A stretch of DNA of 64,000 bases from Ficedula albicollis. Taxonomy: Eukaryota > Chordata > Aves > Passeriformes > Muscicapidae. The stretch spans positions 21,936,289-22,000,288 of the forward strand of contig NC_021681.1 of the NCBI RefSeq assembly GCF_000247815.1. The letters are read 5' to 3'. The notes below the pieces were generated by a model. The model did no database searches, was not told where the DNA came from, and saw only the letters and a program-made list of their open reading frames with translations. This document shows, piece by piece, positions 25,501 through 38,800 of the stretch; position 1 is the first letter of the stretch, and each line of letters starts with the position of its first letter. The position numbers and the translations under genes were made by a program.

Positions 25501-28500
25501 ACATCAATGGAAGAAAACACCAGACACGATTCAAAGAGCCAGGTCACATTCCAGGATATGAGAATTCTTCCTTAGCTAAAATATGAACTGCCAAATACTA
25601 ACCCACAGCCTCTTTTTCAGGTACTAACTCAAATTCGGGGTTTTGTCTAGAAAGCTGACTATATTTAAATTTTAAAAAGATATTTCCTGTGCGTCTACAT
25701 TCCCTAGGTTTGGCTGGGACAGGCCACAACAACGCCAACATGGAGTGGCTGCATCACCCTGTCTAGCTTCCTCCAAGAATATGGAAATCACAGCTTGCCA
25801 CTTTGCTGTAGAGCAAGGAAGAAATAACCATCCAAGTTTGATGTCTCTGTCCCCAAACAAAACTTCCAAATCTTTTGAAGTCTGCAAGTTACTGTTGCAA
25901 ACTTGATTTTGCATTCAGAACTAGAGCCTTCTACTGATCCCCGAGATGACTCCATTTCCTTAAATCAATTCAATATGTGAATAAGTAATGCATAAATTAG
26001 TTGCACATGGCACTAGAGAGAAAATTAAAACACACAGAAGAATAAAGTGTAACTATCTAAAACCCAATGTCCATTTATGGTCAAATAACATGACCCAACA
26101 GGTTACGTCAGATTTCCTGAAATTCCATAGCAGTGTGAACCACATCAAGATACCCAATTCTACTTTTCCTAGAAGATTTCACCCATGCTAGTTATAGGGC
26201 TGGAAGCCAAGGACATTTTTCTTTCTGTGATTTTCTTCCTACCTTTTGTCTTTTACAAAGCCAAAGAACTTCTTCCAGCTACGGCAGACAAATGCAGAGA
26301 ACCTGGCAGAAGCAGGAGGAGTTGTGAATATTGAGTCCTGTGACTGCTCTTTGCAAAGACCTGATTTTTATTTCCCTGCAGCGGACCGTTAAAAGTTCCT
26401 GAACAAAGTGTTCTGCTTTTTTATCACAATCATCTGGAATTACAGAAGTTGTACTACAACAAGGACAGAGTTTTCAATACCAAGTAGAGCCACATAGCCA
26501 GGTTTATTTCATATACAACTAAAATTCAGTGCTCAACACACATTTTACTCCTGCAGTGCATAGGTAGGGGTATTCTGCCTGAATAGAACAGACTGCAGAA
26601 AGAGTAAGAAGCTACCCCACCTTCCATTCCAGCCTTGACTTAAAAAATACTTGAAACGGACACAGTATAAACTTAAAATGGAAGAACTTCTCTTTCCAGC
26701 CTGAAAAAACCCCTTACCACTTTCCCATGATGAAGTTCACACACAGATGGTACGTGCGCAGGGTTACACAGCCTGACAGACTCCTTTCTACCACGACTTT
26801 AATACATGTACTACAGGAACCCCTCTTCTACCACACTGTATGGGCTGGGTGAGCTCCTCTTCACAGAGGCTGCTGCACTGGCCAGAGAAATAATCCAACC
26901 CAGCAGGAGCTTCCTTAGTATTCTACAACCGTGGGCAAAGCCAGTTCTGCTGTTACCAAAATCCAAAGACTGTGGACAACTGCCCTGCTGGTGACCAGTA
27001 GTCACAAGGCAACTGTTCCTCCCCCCAGCCAGACATCTTCTCTGACAGACCAGTTCTACAGTGAGAACGTTCAGAAACTGGCAGTTCTCCGACCCAAAAA
27101 GGAAAGGATTTGTGATATCTGATCTGCATCCTCCAAACCATATCCTAACAGTATGGCCAGTCCAAAACCTCCAGCATCACCTGCACAGCCAATGTGAACA
27201 CAGGAGGGTCCCCCATCCACTGCACCAACCCTCAAACGTTTGTGTTGTTATAACCAGGATAACAAGAAGGAGGAACTGCTTAAAAGGGCTTTGCCATGGT
27301 GTTAAAAAATGTATGGAATCATAGGTTCATGTCAGAGGGAGTCCTACATGGCACACTGAGAGGTCAAACACATCAGGCCCTGAAAACAGGGAAGACTCAA
27401 ATATTTCTAGACAAAAACTCACTTCGAAAGACATATGGTAAAATATAATGAGAATTTAAGAAAAAATAAATTTAGTATTCACAGAAGCCATTACCTGCAG
27501 CATATCTTACTCTTCTTCCAAAAAGAGAAATGGTCCTGAAATTATTTGTTATTTTTCAGGATGTTATATGTGCAGTTGAAGAACCCTATCAAAGTCTGGC
27601 ATGTCAAATCATGTTACTGCTGGTTATTATATAGTTGGAGAAATGGGTGTTTTTCCAGAGTAGTTTTGAAAAATCTTTTGAATAAGGAAGAAAAATAACT
27701 AGGCAAAAATTGCTAGTATGTACAAGGAGAATATGTATACATAGTCTTATTTGTACACACGTATTCTCAGACACTAAGAATTTAAGATAGATCTACAGCC
27801 CACTAGGAAGGCTCTGAATGAGGAGTGCTCCTTCTGCACATTCCTGCTGATGGTGGAATTTATGTGCAAGAGATGCAAGAACTCACAACACACTGCCCCA
27901 TTTGCTACTGCATTTTGTACAGCACACGTTGAAATTCAGGATTAATTAAAACATACATAACACAATTACATTTTCACTGAAAAGCAGAGTGGCAAATACA
28001 GCTGCTTTCAAGAGACTCCTGCCATGGCTTGCCACTCCAATTCAAGGAGGAGTGGTAATAATTGTTCATGTAGAAAAGCCTCTTGAGACATGAGCAGTAC
28101 CTGGAGGTATGTGCACAGATGGTTGGTCAAGGCACAAACAGTCTGGAATTTGTCTTGTCTGATGTGCCTTCATTAGTTTAGTTAAATCACATCCGTCTGA
28201 AGCGCCACTGAAACCTGAACACATTCCTTCTCTGTTTAATTACAAACACGGTAGATTAATTTGGAAGCATCCAAACAGACGGGCTTCCTCAAAATAATTT
28301 TCAAGAAATACATGCAATTCTAAAGATCTGTTATGACAAAAGAAAACAGATTAGAGGGAATACATACACACAATCCGCTGGCATTGTGGAAGAGGTAATG
28401 AAATGCCTGCTGCTTGCTCTCTGTGCCATTTCACAGACACAAGGCCACAGTAGCTGGATCCTATCTCCAGCAAGCTGAAAAGCATAAACATCCTCTCAAA

Positions 28501-30084
28501 ACTTAACCACTGTAATTAATCAGTGGGTTTATTCCCCTCTAGTTTATTTTAAACAACAACACATTTCAGTGTGCGTGGTACATTCCATCTCTGAAGATGG
28601 AATTATCAACAGTATTCAAATCTACGCAGGATCAAGGAAAGTTAACATTGTTTTTCCCCCACACTGGTATTATATTCCCAAGGCAGCAATCCAGAGGGTA
28701 ATGATATGACGATTTTCAGTAGTTTGCATTTATTTAGACCCAAAATTTGACCTCAAATTTTCCAGGCTTGAAACTCCATTATCTCAAAGAACAACAAATT
28801 TGCACTGTAACCAGCTGCACACCCCTCATAGGAAATGTTTGTCATTCAGTAACAGAAAAACTATTGAAAACTGGTTCCTAGCTTAACCTTGGGAAGAAAT
28901 GGAATAACCAAGTAACTTCAAACATGTACCAGAAATGAGCATAGGGAATGGGGATATCAGGTCAAACTGCATCATGCTGCAGTATCTTATTTCACAAGGC
29001 AAATACAACTAATCAGCAGATAACAGGACTGATGAAATACTGGAATAAAGAAACCTGGCACACAAAGCAGTCTTTTACCAAAGAAAAACTTCACCCCACT
29101 AGGGGTTTTTCCCCCTTGTTTTCCACGGGGAAATCTTGTGAAAACTCATGTAGGAAAAGCAAGCTTGCCCTCCTCCCACCACCACCCACAGGGGTGTGCA
29201 GTGCCTGAAGGCCATCATATTCATGTGCAAACCTAGTGGAACTAGATTTAAGGGAATAAAATACACCAGGGGTGAAACAGACATTCAAAAGTTTTTATTA
29301 GGCTTATATTAGCTATGGCTGAGCAGAAAGCCACAGGCAGACAAGCTAATCCAATGGTTCCACAGCATTCTGGCTTCTACAAGTAGTATTAGAGCAGCAA
29401 ATTCATCTGCTGCTCAAAAATCAATTCCAAAACATGCAAACACACCAGAGATACAGCCTGCACTGCTGGCAGAAGAGCAAGCTGCAGAGACAACTTGTAT
29501 ACAACTCACTCTCATCATGTGGGTTTTTCACTGCTTTTTCTTCAATCTGAAAATTAAGTTAGTCATTTTTGCTATTTATATTCCTTTCCTTCTTGGTTCT
29601 CACACCTTACTTTCCTCACCTTCCTCCGTATTAATCACAACAGATAAAGGGACTCGCAAGGGATGTAGCTGCAAAGAAGTTTTGAAGCACACAATTCTCA
29701 CACTATTTCACAGTAATTCTTCTAAGCAGCCATAGGCCCAGTTTAACTCTTCTTGCACAATAGGGGCCAATTATGTTTTTACCATGATTTTTAGTGTTGT
29801 TATTTTTGGCACTACTTGGCTTTAAAATAGCAACTACTCCAAATTTCTTTTTCTCTTTTCAAGGGAAATTATTCTGTGCACTTCCAAAAATACAAGCAGC
29901 AATTAACATTTCCAACTAATTTGTTGCTGCTTGTCCACCCTCAGAGACATTTGAGTTAAGAGAGTTTTGGGTGCTGTTTAATTGCCAGCTGCACAACACA
30001 CTCCCAACTACACTCAGCATCTCTCTGCTTTTCTAGAAGAACAAAAGTCACTTGAAAGAGGATGGGGACAAAGCAGGAGTAGAC
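22525..30084 (-). other. FNDC3B: FNDC3B intron 1, proximal part
   Basis: Because exon 2 starts with a splice acceptor, the sequence just above 22524 is intron 1. Apart from the 89-bp duplication I see no exon, RNA gene or clear mobile element here. The open frames are short, unsupported and lack splice or homology evidence. Confidence 0.75.
22651..22826 (+). repeat. 89-bp direct tandem duplication upstream of exon 2
   Basis: The unit beginning TTTTAACTCTTAGATCAAG occurs at 22651 and again at 22740. It is nearly perfect, with AAGTTAAG/AAGTCAAG and ATCAACT/ACCAACT differences. It lies about 130 bp on the intron 1 side of the exon 2 acceptor. Confidence 0.92.
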
Positions 30085-30372
30085 TTAGATTATATAATTA
30101 TGAAGAAATTCTTGTCTGTGAGAGTGGTGAAGCTTTGGCCTAGAGAAGCTGTGGCTGTCCCTGGATCCCTGGAAATGTCCAAGGCCGGGTTGGATGGGAC
30201 TTGGAGCAACCTGGGACAGTGGAAGGTGTCCCTGCCCATGGCAGGGGGTGGAACGAGAAGCTTTAAGATTCCTTCCAACCATGGCAGGGGGTGGAACGAG
30301 AAGCTTTGCAGGGGGTGGAACGAGAAGCTTTAAGATTCCTTCCAACCCAAACAACTCTGTGATTCTCTGATG
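30085..30372 (+). mobile_element. CR1 LINE 3' fragment with internal repeats
   Basis: Plus-strand CR1 landmarks are present: GAAGAAATTCTTGTCTGTGAG, CTTGGAGCAACCTGGGACAG, TGGAAGGTGTCCCTGCCCAT, and a terminal CTGTGATTCTCTGATG tail. Near the 3' end the GCAGGGGGTGGAACGAGAAG block occurs three times (about 30241, 30283 and 30308), the last two as truncated duplications. No coding capacity remains. Confidence 0.9.
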
Positions 30373-31167
30373 ACATCTGCCTTGCCACATGCCAGCAGGA
30401 AAGCACAGAGCTCCTCCAGCTGTGGTCCCCCATTGCCAGGGCAAGGAGAGGAGGATGGCAGTGGCCCAAGAGCCCTCCCTCCACCTAAGTGCATAGACAA
30501 CATTGCACACTTCCTAACTAAATGGTCACCCTTTCCAGGTTCTCTGCACTCTGCATTGCCTCTGACAAAAGCAATTTGCAAGTAAAAGTCACATGGTCCA
30601 GCAGGATCTTCAGTAAGCTTAAACACAATTGGAATAACCTGCTATTTGCTTGAAGCAATTTGTGCTAGGAGGAACAGCTCCCTTCAGCCCAGACCTGCAC
30701 CTGTCTACAAATTGGGCCCTGATCCTGCAAACATTTGCACTAGAGCACATCTTTACACATTCTTAATACTTTTATTAAGTACTGAACTCTCCCAGATCAG
30801 GGCTGCAAGCCCAAGAACGTGCCCAGGGACACAGGCAGAACCTCTATGCAAAGAGATATTCTTGCACAAAGGTGGAAGTCAGATAAGGCACAGGTATGCT
30901 TTATCTATTTGCTTTCTCCCTCCATTTAATAGCCAAAGTATTAATCATGGTTACAGGTTGATAAGCACAGCATTTGTCGATAAATACCCTCCCCTTCAAC
31001 TCTGCTCTCTCAAATAATAATCTCTATGCAATAATACCACAAAGACCTTGGTTATCTCTCCTGGAGTTCTGCAATGGGGAATCTACTGGAATCAATGGGG
31101 TGGGGATTTTTTTTTTTTTTTACCCCTAATTAAACCATGAAGCAGGAGGGAAAAAAAAAAAAAAAAA

Positions 31168-31527
31168 GGCTATCTATCATATCAATCTGCAGCTCTTGAA
31201 AAGGCTGCATACCAAATCCCGTTTCCAACAAGGGCTCAGCACACCTTTGTGCAAGGCGCACTCGGCTGCTGTCGCCACTGCCGCTAACCCGATCCGGGCT
31301 GACGGAGCGGCTCATTGTGCTCCGGTGGGAACGCGCCCCGCAGAGATGGCTATCTATCATATCAATCTGCAGCTCTTGAAAAGGCTGCATACCAAATCCC
31401 GTTTCCAACAAGGGCTCAGCACACCTTTGTGCAAGGCGCACTCGGCTGCTGTCGCCACTGCCGCTAACCCGATCCGGGCTGACGGAGCGGCTCATTGTGC
31501 TCCGGTGGGAACGCGCCCCGCAGAGAT
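31168..31527 (+). repeat. 180-bp perfect tandem duplication inside a CpG island
   Basis: Copies 31168-31347 and 31348-31527 appear identical over 180 bp. The unit starts GGCTATCTATCATATC and ends CCCGCAGAGAT. The first copy is preceded by an A tract (about 31151-31167). Because 180 is divisible by three, open frames run through both copies, which explains a spurious minus-strand frame with a 60-residue internal repeat. Confidence 0.95.
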
Positions 31528-31690
31528 CTCCCACTCGGAGCCGCCATTCACACGGGGCAGCCCCTGCCGGGCAGCACTCCGCACGGCTGCCCGGGAGGCT
31601 TCTCACCGAGAGGAAAGGTGAGCCCGCTACTATTTATCATCGTGCTGGCGAAATCCGGCTGCCTCAACCACAGCGGTAACAGTAACGCCG
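31190..31690. promoter_or_regulatory. CpG island, candidate FNDC3B promoter or alternative first exon
   Basis: I count about 41 CpGs in roughly 470 bp, 13 in each 180-bp copy and about 15 in 31528-31690. The rest of the window is strongly CpG-depleted. It lies about 8.7 kb upstream of exon 2 on the FNDC3B strand, and FNDC3B needs a non-coding first exon somewhere above 22524. Possible minus-strand donors exist, such as TTTG|GTATGC at 31212-31211 (repeated in the second copy). A plus-strand donor AAAG|GTGAGC at 31618 is stronger, so a divergent or antisense transcript is also possible. Neither transcript can be shown from sequence alone. Confidence 0.6.
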
Positions 31691-32797
31691 ACCCACCACC
31701 CAAACCTCATCACTCTGGAGCTTCTCGGCAGCAGGAGAAAAAGTTCAAGTTTTATTACACTACACCATCCCTCAGTTTCACAGAGCATTAAGTACATTTT
31801 TTAGGATTTCTGTACTTTTCTGAACTGCTTCATAAAAATGAAGCCATTATGCTACCTATGAAGGCTTCTCCTAACTGGAGATAGACAGGAATTTACATTA
31901 AACAAAGACTTGAAACTCACTATCAAGAAAGAAACCACACACACGACGTCAAGGCATTGTTCCATCTTTGACTGAGCAATTTTGGTATCCAGGACCTTAC
32001 AGGAAAGAAGCCTCTCCCACTCCAGGTATCTGATTTTTATCTCCAATAATAATAAAGCACCAATGAATGAAAAAAACCCCCAAATCTTTGAATGCAGAGT
32101 ATTAAAAAAAAAAAGCCCAAATCTTTGAATGCAGAGTATTAGGGGGTTTGTTTTCCTTAGGGTGGGAATAGGGTCCCTGTCTAGACAGAAAATGCTGTGC
32201 TGAATGTGCCACCAGTTGCAGCTAGAAAGCTCAAGTTATCAATTAAATGGTTTAAAAGAGAGAACCTTTGGGGTTTGCTACCTATCTGAAGTAACAGTTT
32301 GTAACACAGACTGAAGGAGAAACAGAGTTCTGTTTATACAGCAAGGACACTCCAGTGGGGTCACCCAGCACTCAGGTGGTCTGTATCCAATTTAATTCTG
32401 AATCCTTATCCTTCTAAACTCATTCCCATACTCTGACAGATCATTCTGGCAATGGAAAGATGAAAATTATTCTCAATGAATCATACTGGTCTTCGATAAT
32501 AATGAATAAGTTAAGTACTGAAAAGCTTGGCTTATGAACTGGGAAACCAATAGCTCTTAAAGCTACACCAAACCCAGAAGTGCTGGTTGAAAGGCATGGT
32601 AGCAGCAGGACGGATGCTCTTCCCACTCTGGGTGAAGTCAAGACAGCAGCCTCAATCCTACCCGTTACAGGAGTTACTCATTAAGTTACACGTCTGTGTT
32701 AATTAAAGTTTCCTAATATTTCACCTATTGACGTTGAAACTACAGCTTTCAGGTATGAGCAGTATTATTAAGGGGCTTCAAAGAAGGCTGTGGAAAG
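31528..32797. other. Non-coding stretch above the CpG island
   Basis: Beyond the end of the CpG island this is ordinary AT-rich sequence. It holds a 33-bp unit (CCCAAATCTTTGAATGCAG core) duplicated around an A run at 32072-32141. No gene seen. Confidence 0.6.
32072..32141 (+). repeat. Short duplication separated by poly-A
   Basis: AAATCTTTGAATGCAGAG occurs at 32082 and again 37 bp later, with an intervening run of about 11 A. It is a small tandem duplication. Confidence 0.85.
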
Positions 32798-32943
<146 letters not shown>

Positions 32944-33240
32944 CACAAGCCAATAATAAGAACCAGGGTGAGCCAAATAAAGTAAATTCCTGCAAACTGA
33001 AATATTTTTAATGGAAAGTTTCTATTTAATCAAAAAAGGGACAGTCATGCTTCTTTGTATTTCCCTATTGATACAAGCACACACAGCTCCAATGAAGCTA
33101 ATTAAACCCTTCAAGCTCAAGTGAACTTTCCACATCCTTTAGATGACAAAATTTCAGTCAAGCAAAAACTTAGACAAGCAGCAGAAAGCAAACCAGATTT
33201 CAAGCTTCATATCACATGTACCTGAAGTTTTATTTTCCCT

Positions 33241-33577
33241 TGTTACACTTAAGAGAAATTAAATTTCCATAACCACTTAGCAAACTTTAGAGGTGCAGGA
33301 GTCTAGAGTCTATTTTAATACAGATAAATCCATAGAAAGGAAGAATCAGCATTGTTTAGGTTGGGAAAGACCATTAAGACACTGTGTTCAACTGTTAACC
33401 AAGCAGTGTTGTTACACTTAAGAAAAATTAAATTTCCATAACCACTTAGCAAACTTTAGAGGTGCAGGAGTCTAGAGTCCATTAAAATACAGATAAATCC
33501 ATAGAAAGGAAGAATCAGCATTGTTTAGGTTGGGAAAGACCATTAAGACACTGTGTTCAACTGTTAACCAAGCAGTG
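33241..33577 (+). repeat. 169-bp direct tandem duplication
   Basis: Copies start TGTTACACTTAAGA at 33241 and 33410. Differences include AAGAGAAA/AAGAAAAA and TATTTTAATA/CATTAAAATA. Each copy includes the 3' end of a minus-oriented CR1. Confidence 0.93.
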
Positions 33578-33790
33578 CCATTTCTACCACTAAACCATTT
33601 ACATGCCATATTTACACATCTTCTCAGTACCTGCGGCCATTTCTACCACTAAACCATTTACATGCCACATTTACACATCTTTTCAGTACCTGCACCATAT
33701 TTACACATCTTCTCAGTACCTGCGGGGCTGGTGACTCCACCACTTCCCTGGGCAGCCTGTTCCAAGCTGTTCTCTGTAGAGGCTGGTCTT
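33341..33790 (-). mobile_element. CR1 LINE 3' fragment, internally duplicated
   Basis: Read on the plus strand this is the reverse complement of a CR1 3' end: AGAATCAGCATTGTTTAGG, TTGGGAAAGACCATTAAG, CAACTGTTAACCAAGCAGTG, CCACTAAACCATTTACATG, and GTGACTCCACCACTTCCCTG then GGCAGCCTGTTCCAA. The element is broken up by the 169-bp duplication and by a second duplication at 33577-33720. It belongs to a different CR1 subfamily type from the 17 kb and 30 kb copies. No open reading frame remains. Confidence 0.85.
33577..33722 (+). repeat. 59-bp duplication plus partial third copy within CR1
   Basis: GCCATTTCTACCACTAAACC starts at 33577 and 33636 (59-bp period). A partial third copy, CCATATTTACACATCTTCTC, follows near 33696. 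It lies immediately after the 169-bp duplication, so the CR1 was rearranged twice. Confidence 0.9.
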
Positions 33791-34954
33791 ACTAAGCATC
33801 AGTGGGGTTTTGCCATGAGGAAAACAAAGTTTGTGACTTAATGAGTCAGATGCACTTTCATTACTGCTCTGTGAGATACCAGAGTTCATCCTTCCCTCTC
33901 CCTGGCTCTGTAACAGCATCCCCAGTCCCATGGATACACCACACTATTCCCATTTCATTTGTTTCCCAGGCATAAACAACCTGTTTGCCACTTAACAATA
34001 TGGGGCAGATCCACTGTACAAGCTCAATGCAGACTAGCAGCAATAAACTCATCACTAAAGCAGAGTGTATATTTGAGTCTTGTTACACAAAATCTTTTTG
34101 ACTGTGATAATCTCTAGCAATAACCACTCAAAGGATTTCAGCTTTCTGGGAAGAAATAAAAAAAACCCTACGATGTTCTCTGATAAATTATTTATAATTC
34201 TAGAATTCAAACATTTAAGCATTTCAGAAAGGCATAGAAAAAATTAGCCTTGCATCCTAAAATACGTCAACCTGAACTTCAAGAATTGGCTTGGTCAGCA
34301 CATGGGAGTGGGGAAAATTACCTTAACAGCAAGCAGTTTTGGGGGGTTGGGGAAAAGGTACAAATATATAGTTCACCCACAAAATTTCAAAAAACAAGTG
34401 AGAACAAAATACACAAGTCCTTCAAATATAAGAAAACCCATCTCATAACTCAAATGGAAGTGAGCCCAGTGATAAACACTGAAACTACAAGAAAGGCTAA
34501 TTCTCTGGAGGTTTTTTCCTACAGTATCTTTCATAAATATAAAGCATTTTTCCACCACATGCCCTGACAGCCTTCAGCTTTTCCAGGACACGCATCTCGC
34601 TTTGCCTACTGCAAAAAATATTCAGAGAAATACTGATGGGGCAAAGAATGCTACACTGAGTGGAGGTCAAATATACAAATATAGTATATATGTATATAAA
34701 TAAATTTGAAAAATTCAATGTGGCTTGACAGCAGCTTTTCTTTGACAGTGGAGGCAGAAACATCAGAATATCAGCAAATGCAGGAGTTTGCCTGCAGGGT
34801 TCTGACCACATCAGCACAGGACTCGAGCAAGAAAAAAAGCTTTCCCAGTCAAATTTAGTTGTGCTCAATTTTACCTGAATGATATAACTGACACATGACC
34901 CAACAAGATTTTATTCCCAGGGGAGCTCTATCGAGGTGCACTCGGTTTGTGTGA
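33791..34954. other. Non-coding stretch, nothing recognised
   Basis: AT-rich sequence with short unsupported open frames. I see no exon, RNA gene or mobile element. Confidence 0.55.
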
Positions 34955-35342
34955 ATAAGCTGGAACACCCAGGTGTTATCATCGAAAGTACAGCACAATC
35001 TCAATTCTTTAATATTTACATTCTGACCCAGTTCAGTCACATTTTGGCAGCACAGAGCCCACACAGATACCCACCGTAACAATACAGTACACAGTTAATC
35101 AGTGACAAACCCCTATAAGCTGGAACACCCAGGTGTTATCATCGAAAGTACAGCACAATCTCAATTCTTTAATATTTACATTCTGACCCAGTTCAGTCAC
35201 ATTTTGGCAGCACAGAGCCCACACAGATACCCACCTTAACAATACAGTACGCAGTTAATCAGTGACAAACCCCCCAGCACAGAGCCCACACAGATACCCA
35301 CCGTAACAATACAGTACACAGTTAATCAGTGACAAACCCCTA
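34955..35342 (+). repeat. 160-bp tandem repeat, two full copies and one partial
   Basis: ATAAGCTGGAACACCCAGG begins copies at 34955 and 35115. A third partial copy (about 68 bp) starts around 35274 with CAGCACAGAGCCCACACAG. The copies differ by a few bases, such as CACCGTAAC/CACCTTAAC and TACACAG/TACGCAG; the partial third copy agrees with copy 1 at both sites. Confidence 0.93.
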
Positions 35343-35587
35343 CCCATTAACACCAGTTGCTCCCCCAGCTAAAGGCTTCACAGTCCCAGAGATTGAAGCA
35401 GATTGTATTTGCTCCCCAGCATCTATGGGGAGGACACTTTGTCATCATTTGACATGTTAATATCTGGTTTAAAAAATAAGTAAAACTGATATTATTCTCT
35501 ACCCACACCATGGCATATTACTCTTGGGGCAGGGGAGGAAGATGACATGTCCACGCAACAATTTTTGTAAAGACTCCCAAAAGTAAA

Positions 35588-35876
<289 letters not shown>

Positions 35877-38800
35877 GCACTCCTACTCTCTCTCATGTGA
35901 ACATATTCCTCCTCCCCTTTCTCTCTCTAGTCCCTAATCATAACTCCAGGTTGGTACAGAAATAAAGCCTGGGTGTTCAGGGGAGGCTTAACCTGCTGAT
36001 GAGAACGTGAGCGGTGGTGCATGGTGCAGAGATACCCCCCAGTAACAAACACTTGTTCAGCACCTCATCCTCCTCCCACTGCTCACTAAGGAAATGCCCT
36101 CACCCTTAATGAATCTGGACTTTTTCCATCACCCCAGATGAAAGTCCAACCGTAAGCTCTAATCTTGCTCTGTGTTCCCAGGTGTTGCTGCACCAAGTCC
36201 TCTATGAATAATCTAAACCACAGATTGCCCCTCACCATCCCACAGGTGCCAGAGATAGCTTAGAGCTCACAGAGCCTGTTAGAGCTCAGCATATCTAAGC
36301 CAGCACTTCAGCTCTGCAGAAAGTCATCATCATTCGCCCCCACAGTTTTAAATACTCAGAAGCTAGTACTATGAAATTCAGCACAACCAGCAGCTGCTTT
36401 ACCCTCAGCATCTTCCCTGCTCAAGGAAGTGAAGAATAAGATTTATTATTATTTCCATCAGAACCTCAGCTTGCTACAACTTTTGTCTTTAAATCTGAAG
36501 CTGAAGGGATGCTCTGATTTTTGCCATTCTCATGGATACACATTAGTGGTACAGAAATCTCAAAAGAGTACTTGGCTTGAACTAACAGATGAGCTAACCA
36601 TAGTCATCTCAATTGAGCAGATTATAACATGTTTATTATTAAGAACATGTCAAGGTACATTAGTCTTCAAAGGTTTTTTTTAACACTTCTTGAATTGATT
36701 AAATTAAGGAAAGTCACTCTGTTACTAGTAATTTACTTCTTATGACAAACAGTAGTGGGTTGAGCCTCCTACCTGTAGACACAGTACTCAGGCTAATAAT
36801 AAAGAAAAAGCAGTTGTACAATCTCTGATTGCATCCTGCTTGCAACATTGATACTGAAGCATCATTGAGGCTTTAAAAGGATTAAGAATTCCTGAAGATT
36901 AACAGAAAGCTGATTTTTAAAAATGCAGACATGTGGAGGTATCTAACATCACAGATACTTAGCTGATGAGCCAGTAGGATTTTTAGACCAGATATCAGAC
37001 TGGAAATTCACTTTCAGAAGTCACCATTCCCTCTAGGAAGAGTCAGTACAGGAAAAGAAATGTAGTGCAGTAAAACATCATCCACCAGCTGTCAGACCTG
37101 TAACTGATATTGTAACAGGCATCTACATTTGTCATCAAGTTACTCAGTCACTGGCAAACTGGTAATGTAGAACTACAGCAAGTGAACTCCCGATCCCATA
37201 TAAAAATAGCTATGCCAGACAAAGGATAAAGTCTTTATTTTAGATGCTTATTAGGTTAAAATCAGTCTAGCATATAGTCAAACACAAGGGAGAGGTCACA
37301 AAGAGTTTTTAAAACATGAATTCAAGAAACCTAATCAGCTGCAAGAAGATATGAACAGAACAGGTGCACAGAATTCACTGCTGGTTCCAAACTGCAGTAT
37401 CTTGAGACATGCCAGTGGCCCCAAAACCAAAACAAGGTGTCTTCTGTTCAGTACAAGTGTCAGGCCACCCTCCATCAATACAATAAACCTGGTAATTACT
37501 TTTGCAGCTTCCCTTGGCAATTTTATCTCCTGTGGGCTTCATTCATGGGTCCTACTCTTCCCATATCTAATCCCAGAGGTTTGCTATCACCTCACAAGTC
37601 ACGCGGTATGTCCATATGCACACATCCATACACGTCCACCTACATAGTGGGTATAAATACCTCCATTTATCCTAAGACCCTTGGAATGCTTTAAGCCGCG
37701 TTGAGAAATAAGCAAGTTCAAAGAACTACTAAAGTGGTCAAGAGAAAAAAAAAAAAATAAAAAATCTCAAATTCTCCCTGTCTCTTTTCCTGGATTTAAC
37801 CTGCTACCAAATCCTGTGAGGGCTGACAGCGTGTCCTTGAGCCCTGACTCCCAGCACGCCGGCATGCCAGAGCCTCACACGCGTTCCGGGGAGCGCAGCT
37901 CCTGCCACTGGCACATACCAAAGATTCCAGATCATTTTTGCATCGCGACCTGAATGTTCCCATCAACTTGGATTTCTGTTATAACACGTTACTCTGGCCT
38001 CAAAAAGTGCCATCTCAGCATGGTAAGTTCAGTGCTCTTTCACTAAGCCTTCTCTTGGGTGTTGGGGGTGCAGGGGAAATGGGGTAAATTTAACACACAT
38101 AATCCTCGTGTTTCCAAAAACAAATTCCAGCTATAAACCTTAAGAATGCCACACACCTACCAAATTCTTTTCTCTTTTTATTAGCACGAGGAAGATAGGG
38201 TACTTCACTAATGCCTCACCTCTTCATTACACTGCCTCCCTCCCACAAGTTTTACTGGATTGCCAAATACATGTTGCTAAGTTTGAGAAACTTACAGGAA
38301 AATGAATCCTTTATGAAAATACTTGTTGCTAGAAACACACACACAAACAGGAAAATAGAGGGTAAACAATAAATTCTCATTGTATTTAATAGCCGAAGGT
38401 CTTTGTTCACAACAGCTACCCCAGAACACGCAGCCACATTCATGGGATCGAGTGAATTCTATCTGAAGTTTACAGAAGGAAGCATATACAAACAGCCTCA
38501 CAAAGGTATTTTCCTAGCAGGAAGCTACAAGCACTTCTCTGCTGCTCCGGCGGCAGCCCCGCCGTCAATGGGAGAGCAGTGGCAGCAGTGCTAAGCACAC
38601 TTTACTTTCACTGTGGGATTAACCAGATCACAAATCACCAATTAAATCCTGCTTTATGATTTAGGCTTTGATTCATTAATGAATGCAAAGGCAAAACATG
38701 CAGCAGAGCCTGGTGGAAGTCAGTAAGGAGAGCTTTGCTCTCCCTGTCCCAAGGCTCAGCCCTCTTTGGAATTAAACATCTTTTTAAGCAACAGTGTTCA

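Noticed and set aside
31130..31606. Minus-strand 158-codon frame with a 60-residue internal repeat in the CpG island
   Set aside because: The repeat is the 180-bp DNA duplication, the frame runs into a poly-A tract, and I recognise no family. It may include a non-coding first exon but is not supported as protein.
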